Made by a program: the position numbers and the translations under genes
Notes under the pieces: model-generated
Seen by the model: the letters and a program-made list of their open reading frames with translations, nothing else
What the model was told of the DNA's origin: nothing
The model's database searches: none
Part shown: piece by piece, positions 8,435 through 17,765 of the stretch
Layout: every line of letters starts with the position of its first letter
Position numbering within the stretch: position 1 is the first letter of the stretch
From: Synechococcus sp. C9
GTDB taxonomy: Bacteria > Cyanobacteriota > Cyanobacteriia > Gloeomargaritales > Gloeomargaritaceae
DNA: 64,000 nt
Assembly: GCF_022984075.1 (NCBI RefSeq)
Contig: NZ_JALAAD010000001.1
Location: forward strand, 1 to 64,000
Direction: 5' to 3'

Positions 8435-10222
8435 ATGACCGTCACCTACGCCCAAGAGTGGGATTTATCGGATTTGTACCACAGCCTGGCAGACCCCCGG
8501 CTGGATCAGGATGTGCAGGCGTTGCAGGCGCAGGCGGGGCGGTTTCGGGAGACCTACCGGGGCAGGGTGGCGACGTTGACCCCCCTGGAGGTGCGTACGG
8601 CACTGCAAACCCTGGAATCCCTCTGGGAACGGGTGGGTTATGCCTATGCCTATCCCGCGTTAATGTTTGCGGCAGATACCCAAAATACCCTGGCTCGGCA
8701 ACGGCTGGATCAGGTAATGCAAGCGGCGACCGAGATTGAAAATCAGGTGTTGTTTTTCTCCCTGGAATTGCAACAGTTACCGGCGGCGCAGTTAACCAGC
8801 CTGAGCCAGGCACCGGACTTGGCGGGCTACCGGCATTATCTGGAACGGCTCCAGTTGACCCAACCCTACCAACTGCCGGAGGCGGTGGAGCAAACCCGCA
8901 ACCAGGCGAGCTTGACGGGACGACAGGCCTTTATCCAACTGCGTTCTTTGCACCAAGGGGCTTTGACCTACCGCCCGGTGACCACCCCGGAGGGCACAAC
9001 GGCCACCCTGGAGGCGGAATTGGGGGCTCTGCTGTTTCACGGGGATGCGGACACCCGTTACCAAGCCTACACCAGCATCCGGGAGCGACTGGCGGAACAC
9101 AATTTACTTTATGGGTACATTTTAAGTACATTGGCGCAGGATCATCGCCTGGAAAACCAACTGCGGGGCTATCCCTCGACCCTGGCGAAGCAATTGCTGG
9201 CGGATGAGGTGCCGGAGGCGGTATTTAGGGCGGTGATGGACGGTACCCGGGCACGGTATGACCTATTCCAACGGTATTACCGGCGTAAGGGGGAAGCCCT
9301 GGGGCAAAAAATCCGCACCTGTGATGTGTTAGCACCCTGGCCGAGCCAACCGCCGGTGGACACTCGGATTGACTACGACCGGGGGATTGCACTGCTCCTG
9401 GGGGCGTTGGGGGAATTTAGCGACACCTATCGCCAGCGGGCGGAACAATTTTTCCAAAAGCGGTGGGTGGATGCCCAACTGCGTCCCGGCAAGCAGGGGG
9501 GGGCGTTTTGCTCCTATGTGTATGGCAAACACAGTTATCTATTGCTTTCCTATGCAGCGGATTACAATTCCCTGTTTACTTTGGCGCACGAAATGGGGCA
9601 TGGGTTGCATTTTGCTTGGATTGGGGAGGCGCAGACCTATTTCAACAGCAATCCGCCGATGGTGTTGGCAGAGGTGGCATCGGTGTTTAATGAATTGTTA
9701 TTGCTGGATTATCTGCTGGAGCGGGCGAGCGACCAACCGCAATTGCAACGGGTGTTGTTGGTGCGTTTGATCGAGGATCAGTTGAATTTAATTTTCCGAC
9801 AAAGCACGATCAGCCGCCTAGAATTAGCCATCCATGAAGGGGCGACCCAGGGCAGTTTTGACCACGAATTTGTCAATCAAACCTGGATGCAACTTTATCA
9901 GGAGTTGGGTGGCGATGCGGTGGAGGTACTGCCGGAACATGGGGTGGACTGGGCACGCATCGGGCACATTTTTTTCAAGCCCTATTACTGCTACCAATAC
10001 ACCGCTTCTAGTGTGGTGAGTTTGGCTTGCTATCAGCAGTACCGTCAGCACGGGCGGGAGTTTATCCCCGGGTATTTGCAACTGCTGGCCAGCGGCGGTT
10101 CCCAGGAGCAGATCGGGGCGTTACAGCAGTACGTGGGGGTGGATTTGACCCAACCGGCAACGATTGACCGGGCCCTGGATACGGTGGCTGGCTTGATTGA
10201 CCGGCTGGAAGCCTCCCGGTGA
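8435..10222 (+). CDS. pepF: oligoendopeptidase F (M3 family)
   Basis: Cytoplasmic zinc metallopeptidase that cuts oligopeptides. The HExxH motif is H385-E-M-G-H389 in TLAHEMGHGLHF, and the third ligand region NSNPPMVLAEVASVFNELLL follows. Length 595 residues, as expected. It lies twelve bases after rsmE. The end overlaps the longest possible version of the next gene by 26 bases. Confidence 0.93.
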   Translation: MTVTYAQEWDLSDLYHSLADPRLDQDVQALQAQAGRFRETYRGRVATLTPLEVRTALQTLESLWERVGYAYAYPALMFAADTQNTLARQRLDQVMQAATEIENQVLFFSLELQQLPAAQLTSLSQAPDLAGYRHYLERLQLTQPYQLPEAVEQTRNQASLTGRQAFIQLRSLHQGALTYRPVTTPEGTTATLEAELGALLFHGDADTRYQAYTSIRERLAEHNLLYGYILSTLAQDHRLENQLRGYPSTLAKQLLADEVPEAVFRAVMDGTRARYDLFQRYYRRKGEALGQKIRTCDVLAPWPSQPPVDTRIDYDRGIALLLGALGEFSDTYRQRAEQFFQKRWVDAQLRPGKQGGAFCSYVYGKHSYLLLSYAADYNSLFTLAHEMGHGLHFAWIGEAQTYFNSNPPMVLAEVASVFNELLLLDYLLERASDQPQLQRVLLVRLIEDQLNLIFRQSTISRLELAIHEGATQGSFDHEFVNQTWMQLYQELGGDAVEVLPEHGVDWARIGHIFFKPYYCYQYTASSVVSLACYQQYRQHGREFIPGYLQLLASGGSQEQIGALQQYVGVDLTQPATIDRALDTVAGLIDRLEASR

Positions 10223-12938
10223 CCCTGGTAAGCTGGTACTATTCCCAAAGGCTCTGGCGGTTTTGAAAGCGGCAGTCATCACGGAAGAGAGCAAGTTAAC
10301 CGCCCTGGTACAAGCGGTGGAACAACTGCGGGCGGCCACGACAGCGGAACAGGTCTGGAGCCAAGCGGCCGCCTATCTGGGGCAGGAATTGCAGACCCAT
10401 CTGGCCAGCGAGGGGCGCACCGGGTCGGTCTGGGTGTGGTTAGCCAGCTACGATGCTGTCCGCAATACCCTGGTGGGCAAAGACGGGGTAGTGCCCAACC
10501 CGAAGGAAGAGGGAACCCTCCTGCGACAACGGTTTGCGGTCACGGCGGGGGATGTGTGGCAACGGGCATTGCAGTCCCCAATGCCCCTGGATATTCCCGA
10601 CTGGAGCAAGGAGCCGAAGTTGGGGGAATGGGCGAACAAAATGAAACGCCTGCGCCCGGTGGGGGTCACCCTCTGTCCACTGCCAGGGGGAACGGGGGTG
10701 GCCTGGTTGGGGATTCCCGATTGGGGAGCCGCCCTGCGCCCGGATGGCAAACTGCGGGTGCGGTTATTTTTAGCGGAAATGGGGCAACAGTTGCACCGGT
10801 TGGCGGAACGGCAACAGCACCAGCAGACCCGCCAAGGGGGGGAATTTCTCACCCAGGTGATGCTCAAGTGCCGTCCCCAGAGCAGTTATGAGGAACGCTT
10901 GGCACTCATGGCCGAGCAGGTACACCAGGCCCTGGGGGCGGACCAAACCCTGGTGTATGCCTACGACGAACGGGCGAATCACTTTATCCTCAAAACCAGC
11001 GCTCCCCGACTGCGGCGGGAGGAAGTGGTGCCCCTGGCGATGATCCAAGGCCTGTACCAAAATCTCATGTTGGGGGAATTGGTGGCGATTAATGATGCCA
11101 GCCAAGCCGAGCGCATCCCCATCAGTCTCCAGTTTTGGCAACAGTACAATGCCAAGGCGTTGTTAGCCGCCGCTGTCCTGGCTCCCGAATCCAAGCAATT
11201 GCTGGGGTTTTATTGTTGCCTGAGCCGTCAGCCCCGGACTTGGGAACCGTTTGATAAATCGGCGCTCCAAGGGGTGGCCCAGTTGGCGGCCATGCTCTCC
11301 CCCCTGGCGGAATTGAGCCAAACCCTAGCCCGACTGGAAACGGAGCAAAAGGTCTATTTGGGCGTAGCGCAGGCGATTTACGGGGGGAGTGATTGGCAAC
11401 AGGCGCTCAAAACCGCCGGTCAAATTTTGGATCAGCATTTGCCGGGGGAACGGTGGTTACTCCTGCACCAAAATCCCGACAGCCGCCATTACGAGATTGT
11501 GTACCAAAGCTATAAAAAACGGCCTTTGGTGGGGCCGCTGGCACCTTTGCACGAATTGGATCAGGATTTACTCCGGCAGGGGGGAGTGGTGATCACCGTA
11601 CCCAACTGGCAAACGGAACTGAAACTGATGACCTGGCGGCAAACCCTGCAAAACCAAGGGGTACAGGCGGTGTTGGCGGCCAATGCGGTGCCGGAGCACA
11701 ACCCCCACATTCTCCTGGTCTTGACCCAAAGTGAACCCCACTATTGGAGTCCCCGGGATTGCCAGTTTGTCCAGGCACTAGCGCGGCAATTGGGGACGGT
11801 GGTGCGCCAATGGTATTTACAACAGTCCTACGAATCCCAAACCCGTTGGTATCGGGCGTTGGTGCGGGGCTTGGAACTCCTGGATCAACCCCTGGCGTTG
11901 GTACAACATCTCAGCGCCGCCTTGTCCCTACCGCAGGTGGCCTTGGTGACCTGGACGGCTGAAGCGCAGAGCGGACACGTGATAGCCGCCCATCCCCACC
12001 ACGATTCCCTCGCCGTCAATGTCCATGACCCCATTCCTGTCCATGAGGACCCCCTCCTGCAACGGGTGATTGCCCAGGCGGAACCTTGGTTACAAAGCGG
12101 GGTGGAGTTGGAACCGGTGACCCGCCGTTGGTTGACTGGGGAGGGGATTGACCAGATGCTCGCCCTGCCGATGGGGGAACCTGCCCAGGGGGTGCTGGTG
12201 CTGTTGGATACGGCGCAACAAACCTGGCCCCCCGCTTTGATCCAGGTGGTACAGGCGTTGGCGGGTGCTTTGGGGCGGGGACTGACCTGGAGCCAACGGG
12301 TGCAGCACTTGGAGCGGGACTATTTGCACCTGGCGAGTCAAAACTGGCAACGGCAATGGCATTGGCAGGAGTGGGCCGAGGCGGTGGGCCGTCTGACCCC
12401 AGAGCAATTCCCAGAGCAATGGCCGGAGAAACAGGCTCAGGCCACCCATTGGCTCAGCCTCGATGTCACCCTGCAGACCCAACCCGTGTCCCTGTCTGGT
12501 CTATTGCGCCGAGCCTCCGCCCGCATGAACGACCTGATCAGCCAAAATAAGGTCTGGTTTCGGGTGCATCAATCCGGGTTAGAAAAGGCAAACATTTTAG
12601 GGGATGGGGAACGCTTGGAGTTGATTGTGGCGGAACTCCTGCGGTTTGCCTGCCAACGCTCCCCCCAGGAGGGACGGGTGGATATTTGGTGTCAACTGGT
12701 GCAAGGCGGGGTGGTGGAGGTGGCGATTACCGACTACGGCCCAATTTTGATGAGTCTTTTAGAACTCCTGCGCCCGGATCAACCCGACCCCCTGGGCAAT
12801 GGCGTATTAAACCATTCCCCCGCCCGGGAGTTATTCCTGTGTCGCTTCCAGGTACAACAAATGGGGGGGGATGTATTTTACGAAAAATTGCCCGACAATC
12901 GTTTTTCCAGCCGGTTATGGTTACCCCTCGCCCTTTAA
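10197..12938 (+). CDS. multi-GAF sensor with degenerate histidine-kinase end
   Basis: Large soluble protein of up to 913 residues. Several GAF-type regions can be traced (around 60-200, 240-370, 390-540 and 560-700). A C-terminal segment resembles the ATPase domain of histidine kinases. ELIVAELLRFACQRS stands where the N-box (N-x-x-x-N-A) should be, and ITDYGP replaces DxGxG, so neither catalytic asparagine nor the glycine pair is present. I see no clear phosphoacceptor histidine box. It is likely a sensor or scaffold, not an active kinase. The start is uncertain: TTG at 10197 overlaps pepF, and TTG at 10263 is an alternative. Confidence 0.7.
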   Translation: MTGWKPPGDPGKLVLFPKALAVLKAAVITEESKLTALVQAVEQLRAATTAEQVWSQAAAYLGQELQTHLASEGRTGSVWVWLASYDAVRNTLVGKDGVVPNPKEEGTLLRQRFAVTAGDVWQRALQSPMPLDIPDWSKEPKLGEWANKMKRLRPVGVTLCPLPGGTGVAWLGIPDWGAALRPDGKLRVRLFLAEMGQQLHRLAERQQHQQTRQGGEFLTQVMLKCRPQSSYEERLALMAEQVHQALGADQTLVYAYDERANHFILKTSAPRLRREEVVPLAMIQGLYQNLMLGELVAINDASQAERIPISLQFWQQYNAKALLAAAVLAPESKQLLGFYCCLSRQPRTWEPFDKSALQGVAQLAAMLSPLAELSQTLARLETEQKVYLGVAQAIYGGSDWQQALKTAGQILDQHLPGERWLLLHQNPDSRHYEIVYQSYKKRPLVGPLAPLHELDQDLLRQGGVVITVPNWQTELKLMTWRQTLQNQGVQAVLAANAVPEHNPHILLVLTQSEPHYWSPRDCQFVQALARQLGTVVRQWYLQQSYESQTRWYRALVRGLELLDQPLALVQHLSAALSLPQVALVTWTAEAQSGHVIAAHPHHDSLAVNVHDPIPVHEDPLLQRVIAQAEPWLQSGVELEPVTRRWLTGEGIDQMLALPMGEPAQGVLVLLDTAQQTWPPALIQVVQALAGALGRGLTWSQRVQHLERDYLHLASQNWQRQWHWQEWAEAVGRLTPEQFPEQWPEKQAQATHWLSLDVTLQTQPVSLSGLLRRASARMNDLISQNKVWFRVHQSGLEKANILGDGERLELIVAELLRFACQRSPQEGRVDIWCQLVQGGVVEVAITDYGPILMSLLELLRPDQPDPLGNGVLNHSPARELFLCRFQVQQMGGDVFYEKLPDNRFSSRLWLPLAL

Positions 12939-14515
12939 GCTGGCAGTGGTTGTTGGGGTTGACCGGGCTGGCGTTGCTGGTCTGGCTGATTGGTCTGGAC
13001 AATGTACCGCTCCGGGATGTGGATGAAGGGCAAGTGGTGTTGGTGGCACGGGATATTTTTTGCACCGGCAATTGGCTCTTTCCCACCCGCATGGGGGAAC
13101 CCTATCTGAACAAACCGCCGTTGGTGCATTGGCTCACCGCCCTCAGCTATCACCTGGGGGGGATTACGGACTGGACAAGCCGGTTTCCCGCCGCTGTGGT
13201 GAGTAGCTTGGCTGTACCGGGGATGTATCTGCTGGGGCGGCAGGTGTTTGCCAAGGAAGCCACCGCCCGCTGGGCCGCTTTGGTGTTTTTGACCCTCCTG
13301 CCGGTGGTGCGGCATGGCCGTCTGGTGATGTTGGACGGCACGGTAGTGACGGGCTTGGTATTTTTGCTCATCACCACTGCTTATACCCGTCATCAACCCC
13401 GCTGGAGTTGGGGGATGGGATGCCTGCTGGGAATGTTAGCCCTGACCAAGGGATTAATTGCCGTACCCTTGGGGGTGATTGCCCTGGCATTTTTGGCTTG
13501 GGAACAGCCCCGCATCTTCCAAAACCTATCTTTTTGGGTGGGTTTACTGCTGGGAATGCTCCCCGGTTTGAGTTGGTTTCTCGCCCAAATGGTTCACTAT
13601 GGCACCACCTTTTTGCAAGGGCATTTACTCGACCAAAGTCTGGCCCGCACCTGGGAAGTGGTGGGTGGAGAACCGGGGCCGCCTTGGTATTATGTGCAAC
13701 ATTTATTTTTTCATAGTTGGCCCTGGTTGCTTTTTTGGCCGGGGGGATTACTTTTGGCTTGGCGCAAACGTGAGGAATCCTGGGCAAAACTCAGTTTATT
13801 GGGCACGGGGATATTTTTAGGCATTATTTCCTTGATGACGACAAAAATCCCCTGGTATGTCATGCCCGTTTATCCTTTTTTTGCGCTGACCGTCGGAGCA
13901 AATGTTACCCAAATTTGGCAGAATAAAACCATACCGCCCCGCTGGTGGCTTTATCTATTTGGATTTTTAACCGTTGGGGCAACGGGGGCAGGTATTTATT
14001 ATGGGTTCATGGCAAAACAGGTGGACTTAGGAGGAGTGTTATTTATCCTAACAATGACGTTTGGGGGAACCACCTTTTACTTCTGGCAAAAAAAACGGCA
14101 ATTTTTAGTAGTTTTAACCGGCGGATTTTATCTGGCTTTGGTCGCATTTATGGCGACCCCCCACTGGAATTGGGAATTAAATAACTCGGAATTTTCTGTG
14201 AAACCGGTAGCGGCACTCATTCGCCAATTTGTCCCCCCTGGCTATGACATTTATCTCTCCCGCCATCACAGCCGCAGAACCTTAGATTTTTACAGTGGCA
14301 GACGGGTGGAAGCCCATAGCCAAGAAACCCTAGAACGTCTGTGGCGAGAGCGACCGATACACCCATTTATCCTATTAAAAAATCAGGAATTAGACCAAGT
14401 GAATTTACCCAACCATCGGGTCTATGGTCAGACGGAACGTTATACCTTAGTCGGCCCGGTTTTAACCGTGTCAACCCAGGAACATTCCTCCCCCTGTCCC
14501 TTGCCAAAATTATAA
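12917..14515 (+). CDS. GT39-type membrane glycosyltransferase (ArnT/PMT-like)
   Basis: A 532-residue integral membrane protein with about ten or eleven hydrophobic segments. After the first segment comes RDVDEGQVVLVARDI, the lumenal acidic motif of the ArnT/PMT (GT-C fold) superfamily, and then EPYLNKPPLVHW, also typical. The soluble C-terminal part begins near residue 420. The likely role is transfer of a sugar from a polyprenyl-phosphate donor to a lipid or protein outside the inner membrane; the substrate is unknown. The ATG at 12917 is preferred; the frame extends to 12686, deep inside the GAF gene. Confidence 0.8.
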   Translation: MVTPRPLSWQWLLGLTGLALLVWLIGLDNVPLRDVDEGQVVLVARDIFCTGNWLFPTRMGEPYLNKPPLVHWLTALSYHLGGITDWTSRFPAAVVSSLAVPGMYLLGRQVFAKEATARWAALVFLTLLPVVRHGRLVMLDGTVVTGLVFLLITTAYTRHQPRWSWGMGCLLGMLALTKGLIAVPLGVIALAFLAWEQPRIFQNLSFWVGLLLGMLPGLSWFLAQMVHYGTTFLQGHLLDQSLARTWEVVGGEPGPPWYYVQHLFFHSWPWLLFWPGGLLLAWRKREESWAKLSLLGTGIFLGIISLMTTKIPWYVMPVYPFFALTVGANVTQIWQNKTIPPRWWLYLFGFLTVGATGAGIYYGFMAKQVDLGGVLFILTMTFGGTTFYFWQKKRQFLVVLTGGFYLALVAFMATPHWNWELNNSEFSVKPVAALIRQFVPPGYDIYLSRHHSRRTLDFYSGRRVEAHSQETLERLWRERPIHPFILLKNQELDQVNLPNHRVYGQTERYTLVGPVLTVSTQEHSSPCPLPKL

Positions 14516-14625
14516 GGGCACTTCTAAAAATAGGTCGCAGGGGCGTAGCCCCCGTCCGTGGTTCTCCTGAATATAAGGGTTCCAGCGAGATAATTTTGTA
14601 TCGTTGTGAATAAATAGAGGTGCCC
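14516..14625. repeat. 110-bp repeat with GGGCAC(C/T)TCT inverted ends
   Basis: GGGCACTTCTAAAAATAGG at the left faces AAATAGAGGTGCCC at the right. The interior contains GGTCGCAGGGGCGTAGCCCCCGTCC and CCAGCGAGATAATTTTGTAT. The ends recur at 24-57, 3055 and 31958, and CCAGCGAGATATTTTGG recurs at 3198. It shares the GGTCGCAGGGG core with the TATAGCAATCC repeat but has different ends. Confidence 0.6.
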
Positions 14626-14636
14626 ATAAATAAATC

Positions 14637-14741
14637 TATGGCAATCCTACTTGATTTACATTAGCTTGCGTGCCGTAGGCATACAAAAATTCCCCAGAAC
14701 TAAGTAGACCCCTATTCCATTTTCATTTAGGATTGCTATAT
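14637..14741. repeat. MITE-like repeat, core-deleted form
   Basis: Left end TATGGCAATCCTACTTGATT, then TTAGCTTGCGTGCCGTAGGC, and right end TTTAGGATTGCTATAT. The GC-rich hairpin CAAGGACGGGGGCGGTGCCCC, found in the other copies between CCAGAAC and the ACCCCTATTCC block, is missing here. That is a natural deletion of the inner hairpin with both termini kept. Confidence 0.85.
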
Positions 14742-14803
14742 CAGCATAATTGACCTATGGCAAGGGGGGTTCAACCGTATCCCATAACTACTTAAAAGAC
14801 TGT
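14742..14803. repeat. third dispersed repeat (TTGAACC...ACTTAAAAGACTG)
   Basis: ATAATTGACCTATGGCAAGG, GGTTCAACCGTATCCCATAA and ACTTAAAAGACTGTAA match the reverse complement of 31994-32053, with about one difference per ten bases. A more decayed copy lies near 31866-31905. Adjacent to a MITE copy in both places. Confidence 0.7.
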
Positions 14804-14807
14804 AAAT

Positions 14808-15149
14808 CTAAAGGGGAATGCGCCCGGTGGTGAGCAACGTATAGCCCGTTGTTAATGCCAACAATGATAGGAATAATTGCCACAAACTGGTGGGTTGCAA
14901 AACCGCTCGACCACTGGCAATGATCAACACAATCGCAAAGATAATCGGCAAAAGTCCCCAGCTTTTGGCATCCCTAGGCAGTAAAACCAACATCAACACC
15001 CCAGCAGTGAGGGCAAGCACTGACCCATCGGCGGCGATACCCCGCCAAAAATAGGGGAAGGCTTGGGTGGTGAAAAAGATATTTTCTCCTAGGACATAGA
15101 TGCCCCAGAGGGTCAAACCCAGACCAATTAATCGCAGAAAAAGATTCAT
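14808..15149 (-). CDS. small integral membrane protein, unknown
   Basis: A 113-residue product starting MNLFLRLIGLGLTLWGIYVLG, with four hydrophobic segments (about 4-22, 38-58, 64-84 and 90-108) and short polar links. I do not recognise a family. The frame extends upstream to 15221, but the extra residues are polar and unlike a protein start, so the inner ATG is preferred. It is divergent from the acetolactate decarboxylase gene, leaving an 86-base shared upstream region. Confidence 0.6.
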   Translation of the reverse strand: MNLFLRLIGLGLTLWGIYVLGENIFFTTQAFPYFWRGIAADGSVLALTAGVLMLVLLPRDAKSWGLLPIIFAIVLIIASGRAVLQPTSLWQLFLSLLALTTGYTLLTTGRIPL

Positions 15150-15235
15150 GCCTGACAACCGCTGACACACCCTAGGTTTCCCTAGAGAACAATTCTTTAG
15201 TAATATTAAATCTAATACCACGCCCTGGCAACCCC

Positions 15236-16051
15236 ATGTACATCAATATCTCCCCGCCATTACAAGCCGCCCTTGGTAAACGTAGCCAGGAAACCGGTCA
15301 GACCCCCGCAGAAATTGTCGCCATTGCCCTGCGGCAGTATTTGGAAATTGACGAAGAAACCCTCTTTCAAACCTCCACGATTGGAGCCTTAGTCGAGGGG
15401 GTGTATCGGGGGGATTTAACCATCGCTGAATTGCGAAATTATGGGGATTTTGGTCTGGGTACCTTTAATGATTTGGATGGGGAAATGGTGGTTTTGGATG
15501 GACAGGTCTGGCAGTTGCGTTCCGATGGGCGGGCCTACCCGGTGGCGGATGAGGTGAAAACGCCTTTTGCCACGGTGACGTTTTGGCAAGCGGATTGGAC
15601 AGCGGTGCTGGATCAACCCTTAACCTATGAGGAATTACAGCGTTATCTGGACACCCTTTTACCTTCGGGCAATATCTTTTATGCGATTAAAATTTCCGGG
15701 CAATTTCGCTCGGTGCGTACCCGTACCATTGAACGGCAAAATCAACCCACCCGTTTGGTGGAAGCCGCCGCCCGCCAGCCGGTGCATGAATTTTTTGATG
15801 TGCAGGGTGATCTGGTAGGTTTTTGGACACCCAGTTATATGAAAACGGTGAATGTACCGGGGTATCATTTTCATTTTTTGAGTGCGGATCGACAACAGGG
15901 GGGTCATGTGTTGGATGTGTGTATTGAGCGGGTGGATATTGGCATTGATGATACGCCCCGGTTACGCATGGCATTGCCGGACACCCAGGAATTTTTGGGG
16001 GCAAATCTCACCCGGGATACGGAGCAGGAATTGCATCAGGCAGAAAAATAA
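15236..16051 (+). CDS. budA: alpha-acetolactate decarboxylase with RHH-like N-terminal extension
   Basis: Residues ~40-265 match acetolactate decarboxylase, which turns acetolactate into acetoin. Blocks are TLFQTSTIGALVEGVYRG, ELRNYGDFGLGTFNDLDGEM and the zinc-binding region GYHFHFLSADRQQGGHVLD, whose three histidines are the expected ligands. The first ~37 residues (MYINISPPLQAALGKRSQET, AEIVAIALRQYLE) look like a ribbon-helix-helix module of CopG type, in place of the usual secretion signal. No acetolactate synthase gene is adjacent. The enzymatic call is firm; the RHH reading is inference from pattern. Confidence 0.85.
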   Translation: MYINISPPLQAALGKRSQETGQTPAEIVAIALRQYLEIDEETLFQTSTIGALVEGVYRGDLTIAELRNYGDFGLGTFNDLDGEMVVLDGQVWQLRSDGRAYPVADEVKTPFATVTFWQADWTAVLDQPLTYEELQRYLDTLLPSGNIFYAIKISGQFRSVRTRTIERQNQPTRLVEAAARQPVHEFFDVQGDLVGFWTPSYMKTVNVPGYHFHFLSADRQQGGHVLDVCIERVDIGIDDTPRLRMALPDTQEFLGANLTRDTEQELHQAEK

Positions 16052-16099
16052 AAAATCAAGGGATTTGATGGTGTAGATTTTTGGCTATCGTCACCATCC

Positions 16100-16399
16100 A
16101 TGCAAGTAACAATTAACCAAAAAATGAACGCAGAAACCAAACAAGAAATATGGTTGATTCTCAAGTTAATTGCCCTCACGGGGGTAATCAGTGCAGGTAT
16201 TAAAATTTTGGGGCAATTCCTCACCTTGGATACCCCTCCCGCTTGGGTGCCCATTATGGTGGTTGGGGGGACGATGGGCGGGGCGGGTTTGCTCTTGGGG
16301 TGGCAGACTTGGCGTGATAGCCGCCAGCAAATGTCACCACGCAGACCATCTGGGGCTGAGGCACACAAGCGACCCCCACCACCCGAAACAGGGGATTGA
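16100..16399 (+). CDS. small membrane protein, unknown
   Basis: Predicted 99-residue protein with two hydrophobic segments (about 17-40 and 48-68) separated by TLDTPPAWVP, and a basic proline-rich tail ([20 protein letters not shown]). No family recognised. Its last 146 bases overlap the 3' end of the CAP-domain gene on the other strand, so its tail may be an artefact of that overlap. The N-terminal half is outside the overlap and looks like protein. Confidence 0.5.
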   Translation: MQVTINQKMNAETKQEIWLILKLIALTGVISAGIKILGQFLTLDTPPAWVPIMVVGGTMGGAGLLLGWQTWRDSRQQMSPRRPSGAEAHKRPPPPETGD

Positions 16400-16937
16400 G
16401 CAAATTCACACGGTTGGGGCGATGCTTTTGCCCGTCATCAATCAACCAGGAAACCACGATGCTACGGGCGTGGGTGAAGCCCTGACTGCGGCAAAAACTG
16501 GCGTGACCTTCCCAGTGACCTTGGGTGTTCAGTTCGACTGCCAACTGGGTGGCGGTGATCTTCTGGGGAATGAGGCGTAGGGCGACCTGATCAATGCCCC
16601 CGACCCTCCGCAGAATCCCCAAGGGTTGCACTTGGTTCAGCCAGGCTTGTGCCTCCCGTAACCCCTTGACCCCCTCCCGGGTGCGTTGGCTGGGTTGCCC
16701 CGGCGGTTGCCAGCGTTTGCCCTGGTAATAGGATGTCCAGGCGTTTAATTGTGCCCCGTACCGGCGGGGATTTTGCCGCAGGAGGTTCAGTTCGGTGAGA
16801 ATCCCTCGGGCGAGGTTCACCTCCGGTGTGACTCCTTGGGCAAGGACAGGGGCGCTAACGAAAACGGTGAGGATGCCAATTTTGATACAGTAGAGCCGCA
16901 GTAACCCAGCAACCACAATTGGGGAATCCTTCACCAT
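16254..16937 (-). CDS. secreted CAP/SCP-domain protein
   Basis: A signal peptide ([27 protein letters not shown]) precedes a CAP (SCP/PR1-like) domain: [20 protein letters not shown], then [15 protein letters not shown], then a conserved VVSWLIDDG and the final [21 protein letters not shown]. It is probably extracellular or periplasmic; the function of bacterial CAP proteins is largely unknown. The ATG at 16937 interlocks with the surE ATG (CATG); a GTG at 16916 inside the signal peptide is an equally good start. The frame running further to 17228 is a shadow of surE. Confidence 0.75.
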   Translation of the reverse strand: MVKDSPIVVAGLLRLYCIKIGILTVFVSAPVLAQGVTPEVNLARGILTELNLLRQNPRRYGAQLNAWTSYYQGKRWQPPGQPSQRTREGVKGLREAQAWLNQVQPLGILRRVGGIDQVALRLIPQKITATQLAVELNTQGHWEGHASFCRSQGFTHARSIVVSWLIDDGQKHRPNRVNLLNPLFRVVGVACVPQPQMVCVVTFAGGYHAKSATPRANPPRPSSPQPP

Positions 16938-17754
16938 GCGCCTCTTGGTTAGTAATGATGATGGCATTTTTGCGCCGGGATTGCGTGCCCTGGCCAATAC
17001 CCTAGCGCAGGCGGGACATGGGGTGACGGTGGTGGCTCCGGATCGGGAACGCTCGGCTACGGGGCATGGTTTGACGCTCCATAAACCCATTCGGGTGGAG
17101 CCGGTGACGGGTTTTTTTAACCCTACGGTGACCGCTTGGGCGTGTACGGGCACCCCGGCGGACTGCGTGAAACTGGCTCTGGGACGTTTGTTGACCCATC
17201 CCCCGGATTTGGTCGTCTCCGGCATCAACCAGGGGCAAAATCTGGGTACGGATATTCTCTACTCCGGCACCGTGTCGGCGGCGATGGAAGGGTTGATCGA
17301 AAATATCCCTGGGGTGGCCTTGAGCCTGGCCAGCTATACGGAACCGGAATTTGGGGTCGCCAGCCGGTTTGCCGCCGGGTTGATCCAGCAATTGTCCCAA
17401 GAACCCTTGCCCGGGGCGATTTTATTAAATGTGAATATTCCAGCGGTGGCCGCTCAGCAGATTGCCGGGGTTTGCCTGACCCGCCAGGGGGTACGCCGCT
17501 ACACCGACCAATTTGACGAACGGACTGACCCCCGGGGACGCACCTACTATTGGTTGGCGGGGACGGCCATTGAGGATGAACCGGAACCGGATGAGGGCGG
17601 GCAGAGCGACCATTGGCCGACGGATGTGGCGACTGTACGAAATCATAAAATTAGCATTACACCATTGCAGTACAATCTCACCCATGCCCCTGGGTTGGCG
17701 ACCCTGGCGAACTGGTCGGGGTTAAACCAAGGTTTATACTGGCTAAAGGATTGA
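16936..17754 (+). CDS. surE: 5'/3'-nucleotidase SurE
   Basis: Metal-dependent nucleoside-5'/3'-monophosphate phosphatase. The N-terminal metal site RLLVSNDDG is at residues 2-10, followed by [13 protein letters not shown] and [25 protein letters not shown] near 96-120, all invariant family blocks. Length 272 residues. It is divergent from the CAP gene with overlapping start codons, so its promoter must lie inside that gene's 5' end. The GNAT gene follows almost at once. Confidence 0.95.
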   Translation: MRLLVSNDDGIFAPGLRALANTLAQAGHGVTVVAPDRERSATGHGLTLHKPIRVEPVTGFFNPTVTAWACTGTPADCVKLALGRLLTHPPDLVVSGINQGQNLGTDILYSGTVSAAMEGLIENIPGVALSLASYTEPEFGVASRFAAGLIQQLSQEPLPGAILLNVNIPAVAAQQIAGVCLTRQGVRRYTDQFDERTDPRGRTYYWLAGTAIEDEPEPDEGGQSDHWPTDVATVRNHKISITPLQYNLTHAPGLATLANWSGLNQGLYWLKD

Positions 17755-17765
17755 GGTGTCTGCGG

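Noticed and set aside
8074-8739. 221-codon plus-strand frame across rsmE and pepF
   Set aside because: Glycine-rich shadow frame overlapping two conserved genes.
12686-12916. N-terminal extension of the glycosyltransferase
   Set aside because: It lies entirely within the conserved-looking end of the GAF gene; the ATG at 12917 precedes the first membrane helix.
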